A stretch of 64,000 nt of DNA. It comes from Vulcanimicrobiota bacterium (GTDB lineage: Bacteria; Vulcanimicrobiota; Vulcanimicrobiia; Vulcanimicrobiales; Vulcanimicrobiaceae). A model generated the notes under the pieces. It was not told the DNA's origin and made no database searches. It saw only the letters and a list, made by a program, of their open reading frames with translations. Positions 8,386 through 16,818 of this stretch are shown here, in pieces. The first letter of the stretch is position 1; the number at the start of each line of letters is the position of its first letter. Where the stretch lies: assembly GCA_019232905.1 (NCBI GenBank), contig JAFANA010000086.1, forward strand, positions 1 to 64,000, written 5' to 3'. The position numbers and the translations under genes are program-made.

Positions 8386-9423
8386 ATGAAAATCCGGCGC
8401 TACTTCAGCTTTGCACTGGCGCTCGCGTTGTCATGCGCGAGCGCGGCAACCGCGTTTGCGGCTCCCGGCGATGCGATGTATACGCATCCCGGACAAATCG
8501 TTAGCGTCGGTGGACGCGGCATCAACTTCTATTGCGAAGGCTCGTCCGGACCAACGGTTGTCTTTGACGCGGGGTTCGAGGACTGGTCGCCGGCATGGGC
8601 AATCGTACAGCCGCGTATCGCCAAAGCGGCACGCGCGTGCAGCTACGATCGGCCCGGAAGCGGATTCAGCGATCCCGGGTTGATGCCGCGCAGTAGCGTG
8701 CGCATCGCGCAAGACTTGCATGCGGCGCTGCACGCCGGCAACATTCCAGGCCCGTATATTCTGGTGGGACATTCCTTCGGTAGCTATAACGTTCGCACGT
8801 TTCTCGACCTGTATCCCGACGAGGTCGCCGGCATGGTGATCGTCGACGGCGAGAACAGCGACGTTCTGCCGGCGGCGCTGCAGCGGGAGGATGATGCCTT
8901 CGATCGCAAGGCGATCGCTTTGTACGAGCGCTGTCGCGCGGCGATCGTCTCCGGTGAGGCGCTGCCGCGTGAACGCTTTTCCGGATCGCACAAAACATTT
9001 CAGTGCAACCGCATATTCTTCCGAAAGATGCCGGATCCGGCGTTTTCGGGTGCGCTAAACCGGTACATCGAACGCGTGTCGGAGACGCGGGTTCCACTTT
9101 GGAATCAAATCATTTCAGAAGAAGCCCAGATGCCCGCCGATGAACAGTATCTACAAACGCACGTTCATCGGATGGGAAGTAAGCCGCTCTATGTATTGAC
9201 CGCACTCAATCACTATGGAGACACGTCGCATCTGCCGGCGAAGCAGCGAGCGCAAATCGAGCAGTTCGAGCGTACGAATGCGCATGCCCAAGCGCAGTGG
9301 CTCAAACTCTCCACGAGTTCAATCCAGTGGTTTGCTCCCAAGAGCGGCCATTATATCGAAATCGAAGATCCCGATCTCGTCGTGCGTGCCGTCGATGCGA
9401 CCGTGCGCGCCGTGCATGAGTAG
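8386..9423 (+). CDS. Exported alpha/beta hydrolase
   Basis: 345 residues. Signal peptide 1-25 (ATAFA), then an alpha/beta hydrolase fold: [10 protein letters not shown] near the oxyanion strand, [11 protein letters not shown], and [12 protein letters not shown] with the nucleophile Ser in GxSxG. The catalytic His is likely in [13 protein letters not shown] near the C-terminus. The family includes esterases, haloalkane-dehalogenase relatives and lactonases, and the substrate cannot be assigned. The ribosome-binding site is weak. It converges on lysA with a 9-nt gap. Confidence 0.8.
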   Translation: MKIRRYFSFALALALSCASAATAFAAPGDAMYTHPGQIVSVGGRGINFYCEGSSGPTVVFDAGFEDWSPAWAIVQPRIAKAARACSYDRPGSGFSDPGLMPRSSVRIAQDLHAALHAGNIPGPYILVGHSFGSYNVRTFLDLYPDEVAGMVIVDGENSDVLPAALQREDDAFDRKAIALYERCRAAIVSGEALPRERFSGSHKTFQCNRIFFRKMPDPAFSGALNRYIERVSETRVPLWNQIISEEAQMPADEQYLQTHVHRMGSKPLYVLTALNHYGDTSHLPAKQRAQIEQFERTNAHAQAQWLKLSTSSIQWFAPKSGHYIEIEDPDLVVRAVDATVRAVHE

Positions 9424-9432
9424 AACCTCGAG

Positions 9433-10644
9433 CTAGACGTCGTTACGGAAGACGTCCTCGATGGATTCCCGCCGTGCCCACAACGTTGCTTCGCGGTTTT
9501 CGATCGCGACGACCGGCGGCCGCGGGAAGCGGTTGTAATTGCTTGCCATCGAATATGTGTAGGCGCCCGTCGTGCAAAATGCGAGCAGGTCTCCGGCGCG
9601 CAGATCTTGCGGAAGCGGCGCGTCGGCGAGCGCATCGTTTTCGCAGGATCGTCCGCAAACCGTGACGGGATGGTACGGTGCATCGGATTTGCGCGCCGCG
9701 ACGACGTGATGATACGCACCATAGAGCGCCGGACGCGGATTGTCCGCCATGCTGCCGTCGACGACCGCGAACGTGCGCTTCGCGTATCGCTTGATCGCCA
9801 TGACGCGATAGAGCGAAGTCCCTGCGGCAGCAACCGTCGCGCGGCCCGGTTCGATCTCGACCGTCACGCCGTGCGGAACGGCGGCGGCAACCGCGGCGAG
9901 TATGGCGGGAACGTCGATCGTTTCGTCCGGCGATTCGGGATGCATTTGTACGCCGAACCCGCCTCCAATCACCATTGTGTCGGCGCCCGCAAATCCGGCC
10001 CGCCGATAGCGATCGAGCTTCTCGAGCAGCGCTTGCGCGTTCGCGGCATACGGGCGCGCGTCGAAAATTTGGGAACCGATGTGCGCGTGCACGCCACGCA
10101 GCCGTAACTGCGAATTTGCGCGGAGCATCGCGAGCACCGCGTCTTCGTCGCGCGGAGCAAGGCCGAATTTTGTATCGTCACCGGCGGTGCGTATGAACTC
10201 GTGCGTGTGCGCCTCGATACCGGTGTTCATCCGCAACAGGACGTCGAGCGAACGTCCACGAGAGATCTCGACCACGCGATGCAATTCATCGACGGAGTCG
10301 ATCACGAGGCGCCCGACGCGCCCGACGAACGCCGCATCGATTTCCTCATCCGTCTTGCCGGCGCCGTGCAGCGTGATGCGTGGCGCTTCGATGCCGCCAC
10401 GCTCTGCCGTGATGAGTTCGCCGAGCGATGCGACGTCCAGCCCGACGTCGCGCGTTTGCAATCGTTTCGCAAGCGCCGTCAATAGGAGCGCCTTCGCCGC
10501 GTAAGAAACGCGGATTCCGTGCGCCGACGCTGCGTCAACTAAAGCTGATAGCGATCCGTCGAACACGGCGAGGTCGAGGAGTAAGGCGGGCGTTCCGTAT
10601 CGCTCCGCAAGAATGTCCGCGCGCATACCACCGACGGTAAGCAT
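9433..10644 (-). CDS. lysA: Diaminopimelate decarboxylase
   Basis: 403 residues from ATG 10644. The track's longer ORF reads back into manA, so the internal start is preferred; it lies 29 nt after the manA stop. The PLP lysine is in VSYAAKALLL near the N-terminus, with HIGSQI, a GGGFG phosphate loop, EIEPGR, CGRSCENDAL and the substrate-site TTGAYTYSMASNYN. These are the fold-type III DapDC signatures. It converts meso-diaminopimelate to lysine. In the run pabBC-manA-lysA it is the last gene, and no other lysine genes are adjacent. A related fold-III amino-acid decarboxylase is possible, but the C-terminal motifs favour LysA. Confidence 0.88.
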   Translation of the reverse strand: MLTVGGMRADILAERYGTPALLLDLAVFDGSLSALVDAASAHGIRVSYAAKALLLTALAKRLQTRDVGLDVASLGELITAERGGIEAPRITLHGAGKTDEEIDAAFVGRVGRLVIDSVDELHRVVEISRGRSLDVLLRMNTGIEAHTHEFIRTAGDDTKFGLAPRDEDAVLAMLRANSQLRLRGVHAHIGSQIFDARPYAANAQALLEKLDRYRRAGFAGADTMVIGGGFGVQMHPESPDETIDVPAILAAVAAAVPHGVTVEIEPGRATVAAAGTSLYRVMAIKRYAKRTFAVVDGSMADNPRPALYGAYHHVVAARKSDAPYHPVTVCGRSCENDALADAPLPQDLRAGDLLAFCTTGAYTYSMASNYNRFPRPPVVAIENREATLWARRESIEDVFRNDV

Positions 10645-10673
10645 ACCGTCGGCGTCTCGTTGGTGACCTGGAA

Positions 10674-11738
10674 TCACTCGGCGAACTGCGCCATGAACCG
10701 GTCGATGCGATCCTGATCGATCCCCGCGGCAATCAGCCGCACTGCAACGTTTTCCGGATGGGTCGGCGGCGTCACAAACATGAACGGGGCGTTTTCTGCC
10801 GGCGCTAAGACCGTGCACCATTGTGCGGCGGCGGGTATGAGTGCGGTTTGGTACCGGTCGAGTTTCACCGCGTTTTCCTCGACGCTGACTTCCAGCGGGT
10901 GTTCGAGCGCCATCACGATCAACGGGCGTCCGTCGGTCGGAATCGAGGCGGGATTGCCCTGCGCGACGATCCGCTCGACCGTAAAGCGCCGGTCGGCAAT
11001 AAATACCGTGCGTTCCATATCATCGAGGTGATACGTGATTGGTTCGATCGCTCCATGCACGCCGCGGTGATAATTCAGCACGTCGGCGGCTTTGTCGACG
11101 TGTAACTCGCGCGGTTTTCCGTCGGCGCCGGTGCGGTTCCAGTCGAAGATGCGATAGGTCAAGTCACTCGCCTGTTGCGTCTCGAAGATAATGATGCCGG
11201 CGCCGATCGCGTGCAGACTTCCCGCGGGAAGATAAAACGCTTGTCCCGCTTTGATCGGAACGCGGCGTAAAATGTCGCCGAGCGAACCGTCTTGTACGCG
11301 GCGAAGATATTCGGCGCGCGACGTGTCCTGCGTCCATCCGAGCACGAGTTGCGCGTCGGGTTCGGCATGAAGCACGTACCAGCACTCCGTCTTGCCGTTC
11401 TGTTGGTGCTCGACACGCTGAGCGTAGGCATCGTCGGGATGCACCTGCACGGAAAGCCAATCGCGGGCATCGATGATCTTGGTTAGAATCGGAAAAAGAT
11501 GATGTGTGTCGAGATTTCCCATCAACTGCGTGCCGAGAATCTCACGCAGCTGCGCGATCGTTTTTCCTTGATACGCACCGTTCGCGATCTTGTTCTCGTC
11601 CCAGCACTCCCACGATTCGCCGAGCTTTTCGCTCGGATCGCCCGGCTTTCCAAACTGTTTTACCAGCGCGTCGCCGCCCCAGATTGCAGGTGTCTCTTTA
11701 GGCTCGATGACCAGCGGATAGATCGATTGGCCGTTCAC
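10674..11738 (-). CDS. manA: Mannose-6-phosphate isomerase, class I
   Basis: 354 residues from GTG 11738, chosen because AGGG sits 5 nt upstream and because the longer ATG version would run into pabBC. Motifs include WGGDALVKQF, LSVQVHPDDAYA and GKTECWYVL (zinc-site region of the cupin) and FYLPAGSLHAIGAG. It interconverts mannose-6-P and fructose-6-P, feeding GDP-mannose and envelope glycans. The gene starts 7 nt after the pabBC stop and is followed by lysA, so the three are probably cotranscribed although their pathways differ. Confidence 0.88.
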   Translation of the reverse strand: MNGQSIYPLVIEPKETPAIWGGDALVKQFGKPGDPSEKLGESWECWDENKIANGAYQGKTIAQLREILGTQLMGNLDTHHLFPILTKIIDARDWLSVQVHPDDAYAQRVEHQQNGKTECWYVLHAEPDAQLVLGWTQDTSRAEYLRRVQDGSLGDILRRVPIKAGQAFYLPAGSLHAIGAGIIIFETQQASDLTYRIFDWNRTGADGKPRELHVDKAADVLNYHRGVHGAIEPITYHLDDMERTVFIADRRFTVERIVAQGNPASIPTDGRPLIVMALEHPLEVSVEENAVKLDRYQTALIPAAAQWCTVLAPAENAPFMFVTPPTHPENVAVRLIAAGIDQDRIDRFMAQFAE

Positions 11739-11745
11739 AGTATCC

Positions 11746-13362
11746 CTAGCTTTGCAGTCGCGCGCGCAGCAGTCCTCGTGCGGAGTTTCCGACGTAGATA
11801 GCATCCGCGGCGTGGAGGTCGTGTTCGTAGAGTACCCGCTCAACCGCGCGTCTATCTCCGATCAGCTTCGCGCGCAAGATACCGGGCAAGACCCCGCTCT
11901 CGCGAGGCGGCGTCACCAGCGCATCGCCGGACTGTATAAAGAGGTTGGTCCGGCTGCCTTCGGTCACTTCGCCGCGCTCGTTGCGCAGCAGCGCGTCAAA
12001 ACACCCGTGCTGCTGCGCTTCCGCCCACGCTTCGCGGTGTGCCGGCCGCCAGGAACTCTTGATCTGCAACCACGGATCATCGCTTCGCACGCGCGCGGCG
12101 CTCATTCGCACGTCGACGAGGTCCGGCGGCTCCGCGAGGGGATCGGAAAGCACGATCATTTCGCCTTCCAGCGACAACCGCACGCGCACGATAGTGGCCG
12201 GTTGCATCGCGCCCGTAAGGAGCCGCTGCAGCTGCGCACGATCGAACGAAATCTCAAGCCGCTCCGCCGCCGACGCGAGTCGCTCGACATGAAGATAAAG
12301 AACGTCCGGCGCTGCATCTCCCGCAAAGGTCTCCCACAACTGAAACGTGTCGCTTCGCAAGAACGCGCGTTTGACGCCGACCTCGTCCCACTCGGCATCG
12401 GCGTCGGAGTCGCTCACGATACCGCCGCCGGCGTCAAATCGCCCGCGCTCGCCGTCAAACTGCGCCGTACGAATCGCAACGTTCCACCATCCCCGCCGTT
12501 GCGGCGATAGATACCCGATCGCGCCACAATACGCTCCTCGCGAATGCGTTTCGAGCGAGGCGATCATCTCCATCGCGGCGCGTTTCGGTGCACCGGTCAC
12601 GCTTCCACAGGGAAACGCCGCGTTAAAGACCTCGTACAGCGTCACTCCACTTCGCAGGCATCCCTCGATCGTCGACGTCATCGTCGCAAAGGTTGGATAC
12701 CGCTCAATCGCACATAACGCCGACACGCGCACATCGTCGCATATGCGGTGCAAATCATTGCGCAGCAGATCAACGATCATGACGTGCTCGGCCCGGTTCT
12801 TTGCGTCGTGAAGGGAACGCACGTCATCAGGCGGCGACGTGCCCTTCATCGGCCGCGTTTGCACGGTCGGGCCGTCGAATGCCAAGAACAGCTCCGGCGA
12901 CCAGGAGAGCACGCGCCGATCCGCGTCCTCGACATACGCTTGATACCGCGCGCGCGTCCGTTGTGCAAATCCAAACCAACACGAAAGCGCGTCACCTTCG
13001 AGCGCCACATCGAAGGGCACCGTGTAATTGACTTGGTAGACGTCGCCATCGTAGATCGCGCGTTGAATCGTCGCAATCGCCCGGCGGTATTCGTCGCGGC
13101 TCACCGTGTGCAGCAGCGGCGACAACGCAAACGGACGCGTCTCAAAAGAATCTCGCAGGAACGGCGCTTCGAAGACACCGATCGCAGCACCCGAACGGTC
13201 GTACGGAATCAGACCCGCGATCCAAAGGCCCTCCGCCAGTGCGGCTTCGGCCGAGGTAAGCACCGTTTTCAACCCTTCGGCACTGCCGGAGCGAAGCACG
13301 GTATGCGGCTGCGAAAATTCGAGCCATCCACGGTCGTCGGAGAAGCGTACGGTAAATGCCAT
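11746..13362 (-). CDS. pabB: Aminodeoxychorismate synthase component I / lyase fusion (PabBC)
   Basis: 538 residues from ATG 13362. The first ~350 residues are the chorismate-binding domain (YQVNYTVPF, RPMKGT, DAKNRAEHVMIVDLLRNDL, PCGSVTGAPK, GAYCGAIGY). The rest is a fold-type IV PLP lyase with LLRNERGEVTEGSRTNLF and VLPGILR, so one chain makes aminodeoxychorismate and cleaves it to p-aminobenzoate. The lyase Lys is probably the one in LQIKSSWR. The track's extra 81 N-terminal residues lie over the opposite gene and are rejected. Its start codon overlaps that of the divergent thioredoxin-like gene, whose partner is a FolK-FolE2 fusion, giving a folate cluster. Confidence 0.9.
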   Translation of the reverse strand: MAFTVRFSDDRGWLEFSQPHTVLRSGSAEGLKTVLTSAEAALAEGLWIAGLIPYDRSGAAIGVFEAPFLRDSFETRPFALSPLLHTVSRDEYRRAIATIQRAIYDGDVYQVNYTVPFDVALEGDALSCWFGFAQRTRARYQAYVEDADRRVLSWSPELFLAFDGPTVQTRPMKGTSPPDDVRSLHDAKNRAEHVMIVDLLRNDLHRICDDVRVSALCAIERYPTFATMTSTIEGCLRSGVTLYEVFNAAFPCGSVTGAPKRAAMEMIASLETHSRGAYCGAIGYLSPQRRGWWNVAIRTAQFDGERGRFDAGGGIVSDSDADAEWDEVGVKRAFLRSDTFQLWETFAGDAAPDVLYLHVERLASAAERLEISFDRAQLQRLLTGAMQPATIVRVRLSLEGEMIVLSDPLAEPPDLVDVRMSAARVRSDDPWLQIKSSWRPAHREAWAEAQQHGCFDALLRNERGEVTEGSRTNLFIQSGDALVTPPRESGVLPGILRAKLIGDRRAVERVLYEHDLHAADAIYVGNSARGLLRARLQS

Positions 13363-13855
13363 GAAACGTTTCGCTGTTTCGCTATTCGCCGCTATCTTGC
13401 TCTGCGGTGCCACCCCGGCAACGCCGTCGCTCACCCCGGTCCTCCGTGCACCTGAGTGGCTCAACACTCCGGCGCGGCAGTCCGACGTGGCCGGGAAGGT
13501 CGTCGTGCTCGATGTCTTTACGGTCGACTGCTTCAATTGTCGCAACGTCGTCCCCACGCTACGCCGTCTGTATGCCGACGATCGCGCGAAAGGCCTCGAA
13601 ATCATCGGGATTCATTCGCCCGAAACCCCTGCGGAGAAGCAACGCGGGTATGTCGCGGAGAATCTTCGCGCCCAAGGTATTCGCTGGCCGGTCGCGGTCG
13701 ACAACAGTTTCGCGCTTTGGAACGCCTATGCGGTCGACGCGTGGCCCACGCAACTCTTTTTCGACCGCCACGGTCGATTGCGAAAGGTCATCGTCGGTGA
13801 CTCGCAAGACGATCTCGTGCGAACGACGGTCGAGGCCCTCCTCAAAGAAACGTAG
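13361..13855 (+). CDS. Exported thioredoxin-like (TlpA/DipZ-type) protein
   Basis: 164 residues from ATG 13361; the track's longer ORF lies antisense to pabBC. Signal peptide MKRFAVSLFAAILLCGATPA, then a thioredoxin fold with VVVLDVFTVDCFNC giving a C-F-N-C redox pair, IIGIHSPE, and the cis-Pro equivalent in DAWPTQLFFD. It resembles TlpA/YneN-type periplasmic thiol oxidoreductases. It may reduce apocytochrome or other envelope disulfides, which fits the local c-type cytochromes, but no partner is shown. Its start shares two bases with that of pabBC. The nearest purine-rich site (GGAGAAG, about 15 nt away) is far. The next gene follows after 14 nt. Confidence 0.8.
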   Translation: MKRFAVSLFAAILLCGATPATPSLTPVLRAPEWLNTPARQSDVAGKVVVLDVFTVDCFNCRNVVPTLRRLYADDRAKGLEIIGIHSPETPAEKQRGYVAENLRAQGIRWPVAVDNSFALWNAYAVDAWPTQLFFDRHGRLRKVIVGDSQDDLVRTTVEALLKET

Positions 13856-13869
13856 GAAATCTCCCTAGA

Positions 13870-15300
13870 ATGCATCGAGCATACATCGGAATCGGGTCGA
13901 ATCTCGGCGACCGCCAAGCAAACATCTTGGCGGCGTTGCAGCGTATTCGTACGCGCGCGCAGATCGATCGCGTCTCGTCGTTTTACGAGTCGCCGCCGGC
14001 GGAAGGCGCTGCCGGCCCCGCATTCCTGAATGTTGCCGCGGAAGTCGCCACGGATCTCGATCGCGCCGCCTTCGAACGGTTCGTCCTTGACGTTCAGGTT
14101 GCGCTCGGCCGCACGACGACCGCGCGGCTCGAAGCGCGCCCGATCGACGTCGACCTGCTGGTCTTTGATGACAGCGTTCATCCCGATCTCGCCGCCCGCC
14201 ACTACAACGTCGTGCCGCTTGCAGAGATTGCGCCCGCGTACGCGCATCTTGCGAAACAGAACGGCCAAACCGGATTGCGCAAGCGCGAGCGCAGTTTGCA
14301 CTTTGACGCGAACCGGCAAGAAGAAGCGCCGGAAGTTCGCCTGTCGCTCAACCGTGTCGGCGTCTCGAGCGTCCGTCGCATCGTTCATCTCGACATCGAC
14401 GGCCATCCGCGGGTCTTCAACGGCGAATTCACCATGGTCGCCGACCTCGCGCCGGATAAGGCCGGCGTACACATGTCGCGCTTTTCCGAAATTCTCGAAG
14501 AAGCGACGCTCGACGTGCTCGCCGAAACGTCCGGTCCGGCGCGGATCGAACGCCTCGTGGAATCGGTCGCGCGTCGAATCGTCAGCAGCCAGCGCGCAAT
14601 CCGCGCCGACGTGCGCTTGCGCGCCGACTTCGGTCTCGAGCGCTGGACGCCGGTCAGCGGCAAGCGCGGCGAAGAAACCTACACGCTCATCGGCATCGCG
14701 CATGCAGACGAGTCTGGAACGCGTCGCGTCGTCGGTGTCGAAGCCGAAGGCATGACCGCATGCCCGTGCGCGCAGCTCATGGTACGCGAGCACTCGATGC
14801 ACGAACTCGTGGATGCCGGGTTTAGCGAAGAAGAAGCGACACGCGCGCTCGACGCCTTGCCGGTCGCCACGCACAATCAACGCGGCCGCGGCGCGATTCT
14901 CTTGGGTGTCGACGAAGCTCACGCGGACGCAATTCGCGCGGAAGACTTAGTCGAAATCGTCGAAAGCTCGATGTCGAGCGAAACCTACGACCTGCTCAAG
15001 CGCCCCGACGAATTCTTTATCGTCAACAAAGCACATCACAATCCGAAGTTCGTCGAAGACGTCGTGCGCGGCATTCTCGCGCGCGCTCTCGATATGTATT
15101 CCGACTTGAGCGACGACACGTTCATTTTCGCAAGCCAAGTCAATTACGAATCAATCCACAAACACGACGCTTTCGCCGAAGCCTTCGGCCTTTTCGGCCA
15201 ATTCCGCGAAGAACTAAAAACCGGAACATACGTAACGGCAAAAACCGATCTCGCTTCCTGGCTCGGGACCCGGCACTCTGCCGTACTCGTGTCGTCCTGA
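13870..15300 (+). CDS. HPPK (FolK) - GTP cyclohydrolase FolE2 fusion
   Basis: 476 residues. Residues 4-125 match 6-hydroxymethyl-dihydropterin pyrophosphokinase: YIGIGSNLGDR, then RPIDVDLLVFDD with the Mg-binding Asp pair, and VPLAEIAP. From about 155 the sequence is a full FolE2/MptA-type GTP cyclohydrolase: NRVGVSSVRRIV, HMSRF, CPCAQ (Cys298 region), THNQRGRG, and KAHHNPKFVEDVVR. FolE2 opens GTP to dihydroneopterin triphosphate, the first pterin step; FolK activates hydroxymethyl-dihydropterin later in the path, so the fusion joins non-consecutive steps. FolE2 is the zinc-independent-type enzyme (established for the family). It sits opposite pabBC. The last codons overlap a repeat-like sequence, so the C-terminal tail may be acquired. 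Confidence 0.9.
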   Translation: MHRAYIGIGSNLGDRQANILAALQRIRTRAQIDRVSSFYESPPAEGAAGPAFLNVAAEVATDLDRAAFERFVLDVQVALGRTTTARLEARPIDVDLLVFDDSVHPDLAARHYNVVPLAEIAPAYAHLAKQNGQTGLRKRERSLHFDANRQEEAPEVRLSLNRVGVSSVRRIVHLDIDGHPRVFNGEFTMVADLAPDKAGVHMSRFSEILEEATLDVLAETSGPARIERLVESVARRIVSSQRAIRADVRLRADFGLERWTPVSGKRGEETYTLIGIAHADESGTRRVVGVEAEGMTACPCAQLMVREHSMHELVDAGFSEEEATRALDALPVATHNQRGRGAILLGVDEAHADAIRAEDLVEIVESSMSSETYDLLKRPDEFFIVNKAHHNPKFVEDVVRGILARALDMYSDLSDDTFIFASQVNYESIHKHDAFAEAFGLFGQFREELKTGTYVTAKTDLASWLGTRHSAVLVSS

Positions 15301-15315
15301 GCTTGTCGAAGGATG
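15288..15315. repeat. Partial dispersed repeat (CCTGAGC...GTCGAAGGAT type)
   Basis: CCTGAGCTTGTCGAAGGAT spans the folK-folE2 stop codon. The same CCTGAGC...GTCGAAGGA core occurs in the 175-bp tandem repeats at 43.0-43.5 kb. This looks like a degenerate or half copy of that dispersed palindromic family that landed at a gene end. Confidence 0.5.
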
Positions 15316-15338
15316 GCGTCAATTCACTAAAGGCATCC

Positions 15339-15571
15339 ATGATCATCCGCAACGCGCGACCCAATGAAGCGGCGCTTTTAACCAAACTAGCATTGCGGTC
15401 GAAACGCGCGTGGGGCTATAGCGAAGAGTTCATGACGGCCATCATGCCGGACATGATCGTCCACGAACGCTACCTGACCGAAGAACACGGTTTTGCCGCG
15501 GAAGAGCAGGGCGTTCTGCTGCGGGCAACGGCCGAATGTTGCCGCTGATGGAGCTGGATCTGCGCCCTTGA
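15339..15571 (+). pseudogene. Broken GNAT acetyltransferase remnant
   Basis: ATG 15339 begins MIIRNARPNEAALLTKLALR then SKRAWGYSEEFM, a typical N-terminus of a small GNAT acetyltransferase. The frame ends at 15548 after 69 residues. In the next frame the following bases encode LPLMELDL, which resembles the usual central strand of this family, then a stop. A frameshift plus loss of the acetyl-CoA-binding half explains this. It lies directly after the repeat at the folE2 end. Confidence 0.6.
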
Positions 15572-15675
15572 TCGCACGCTTGGTATACATAGGGTCGAAG
15601 TACCCTCATTGCTACCCGTCGTTGGCGTGTACGCTGTGATGAGTAGCTTCGTGCGTTGCTCGACAGGTGTGCGTA

Positions 15676-16818
15676 ATGAAATCGTTTTCGCGCTTCAGAA
15701 ACAGCAGTATTGTTGTGTGCGCTCTTTTCGTCGGTGTTTTAGCCGGGTGTGCAGGGTCGTCGTCATCGTTGCCGCAAGCCGCGGGGCCCTCGCAGTTGTC
15801 GCCGCAAAGCGCGACAGCGCAGGTTGACCCATACTTCACGTGGCGTAGATCGCTGACGGCAGCGGGCCTTCCGGCCGCCGGTTGTTATCGCGCGTCCTAT
15901 CCGTCAAATGCATGGACGCCGGTGGCGTGCGTGAAGCCGCCGCATGTTCTGTTTCCGCTTCCTCCTTCAGCCTCCGCGCGCGAAGCAACGTCCGCAAGTC
16001 AAATCGTCGGCAACGGTGCCGACTTCACCGCAGACGTAAAGCCGCACGTAATGTCTGAGTCGATCGGCTCGTTCCCGGTCGTTACCGGCGTGACGAGCGT
16101 GCACAGTACGCCGCAGCCGCCTTTCCCGCCGGGCGGCGGTATAGGTGGAACGAACAGCTATTCACTTCAACTGAACTCGTATTTCTTTGCGAGCGCGGCG
16201 TGTGGCACGATCAAGAATTGCTTGGCTTGGGAGCAGTTTGTGTATTCGAATCCGCCCTCAGGTTTCGGTGTGCTCTTCATTCAAGACTGGCTCGTTCCCA
16301 CAACGAACAACGGCCTGAGCGGCTGTCCGCCGAACAAAGGCTGGCAATTTGTCGGCGGCGGCTGCGTGCAGAACAGCCCGCTCGGGGAAGAAATCTCCAA
16401 CATTCCCATCAAGAATTTGGCGAGTGTGGAAGAGACGGGAATCGCAGCATCGACCGGAGACAGCACATTCATCGCCGTAGGCAAGAACGTTTTTGGAATA
16501 AAGAACATTCAGAGTGACGGTATCACCGATCTCCACGGTCACTGGTTTGGTTCGGAATTCAACGTGATCGGCAACGGCGGCGGCTATATCGCCGACTTCA
16601 ATCACGGAGCCACAATTGAAGTGCGGTTGGAAGCCGACACCGGTCTGATAACCGCGCCAACCTGCCCTGGCGGCACGGGAACGACGGGTGAAACAAACAA
16701 CCTGAATTTCGTCAAAGCACCGACTGGCCCGGCGAAACAGCAATTCCCGTCGATCTTATTCAAGATGACGAATCTGACGATGGGCGGCGGATCGTGCGAC
16801 GCCGTGCCCGCCATCTAG
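15676..16818 (+). CDS. Uncharacterised lipoprotein
   Basis: 380 residues from ATG 15676 (an upstream in-frame GTG at 15667 is the alternative). Signal VVCALFVGVLAGC gives a lipobox with lipidated Cys at about residue 25. A Ser/Pro-rich linker, then a soluble domain with SYSLQLNSYFFASAACG, AWEQFVYSN and LFIQDWLVP, followed by a Gly/Thr-rich end, suggesting an all-beta secreted fold. I do not recognise a named family. Membrane-anchored on the periplasmic or outer side. It converges on the ferritin-like gene with a 4-bp overlap. A 127-bp gap before the gene holds its promoter region. Confidence 0.75.
   Translation: MKSFSRFRNSSIVVCALFVGVLAGCAGSSSSLPQAAGPSQLSPQSATAQVDPYFTWRRSLTAAGLPAAGCYRASYPSNAWTPVACVKPPHVLFPLPPSASAREATSASQIVGNGADFTADVKPHVMSESIGSFPVVTGVTSVHSTPQPPFPPGGGIGGTNSYSLQLNSYFFASAACGTIKNCLAWEQFVYSNPPSGFGVLFIQDWLVPTTNNGLSGCPPNKGWQFVGGGCVQNSPLGEEISNIPIKNLASVEETGIAASTGDSTFIAVGKNVFGIKNIQSDGITDLHGHWFGSEFNVIGNGGGYIADFNHGATIEVRLEADTGLITAPTCPGGTGTTGETNNLNFVKAPTGPAKQQFPSILFKMTNLTMGGGSCDAVPAI

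Noticed and set aside
8386-9423. Haloalkane dehalogenase assignment for the exported hydrolase
   Set aside because: Only general alpha/beta-hydrolase motifs are visible; the halide-binding residues cannot be identified.
13726-14922. 398-aa minus-strand ORF opposite folK-folE2
   Set aside because: It is antisense to a gene with clear motifs along its whole length, is Arg/Ala/Asp-rich as expected from GC-rich codon shadows, and has no recognisable domain.
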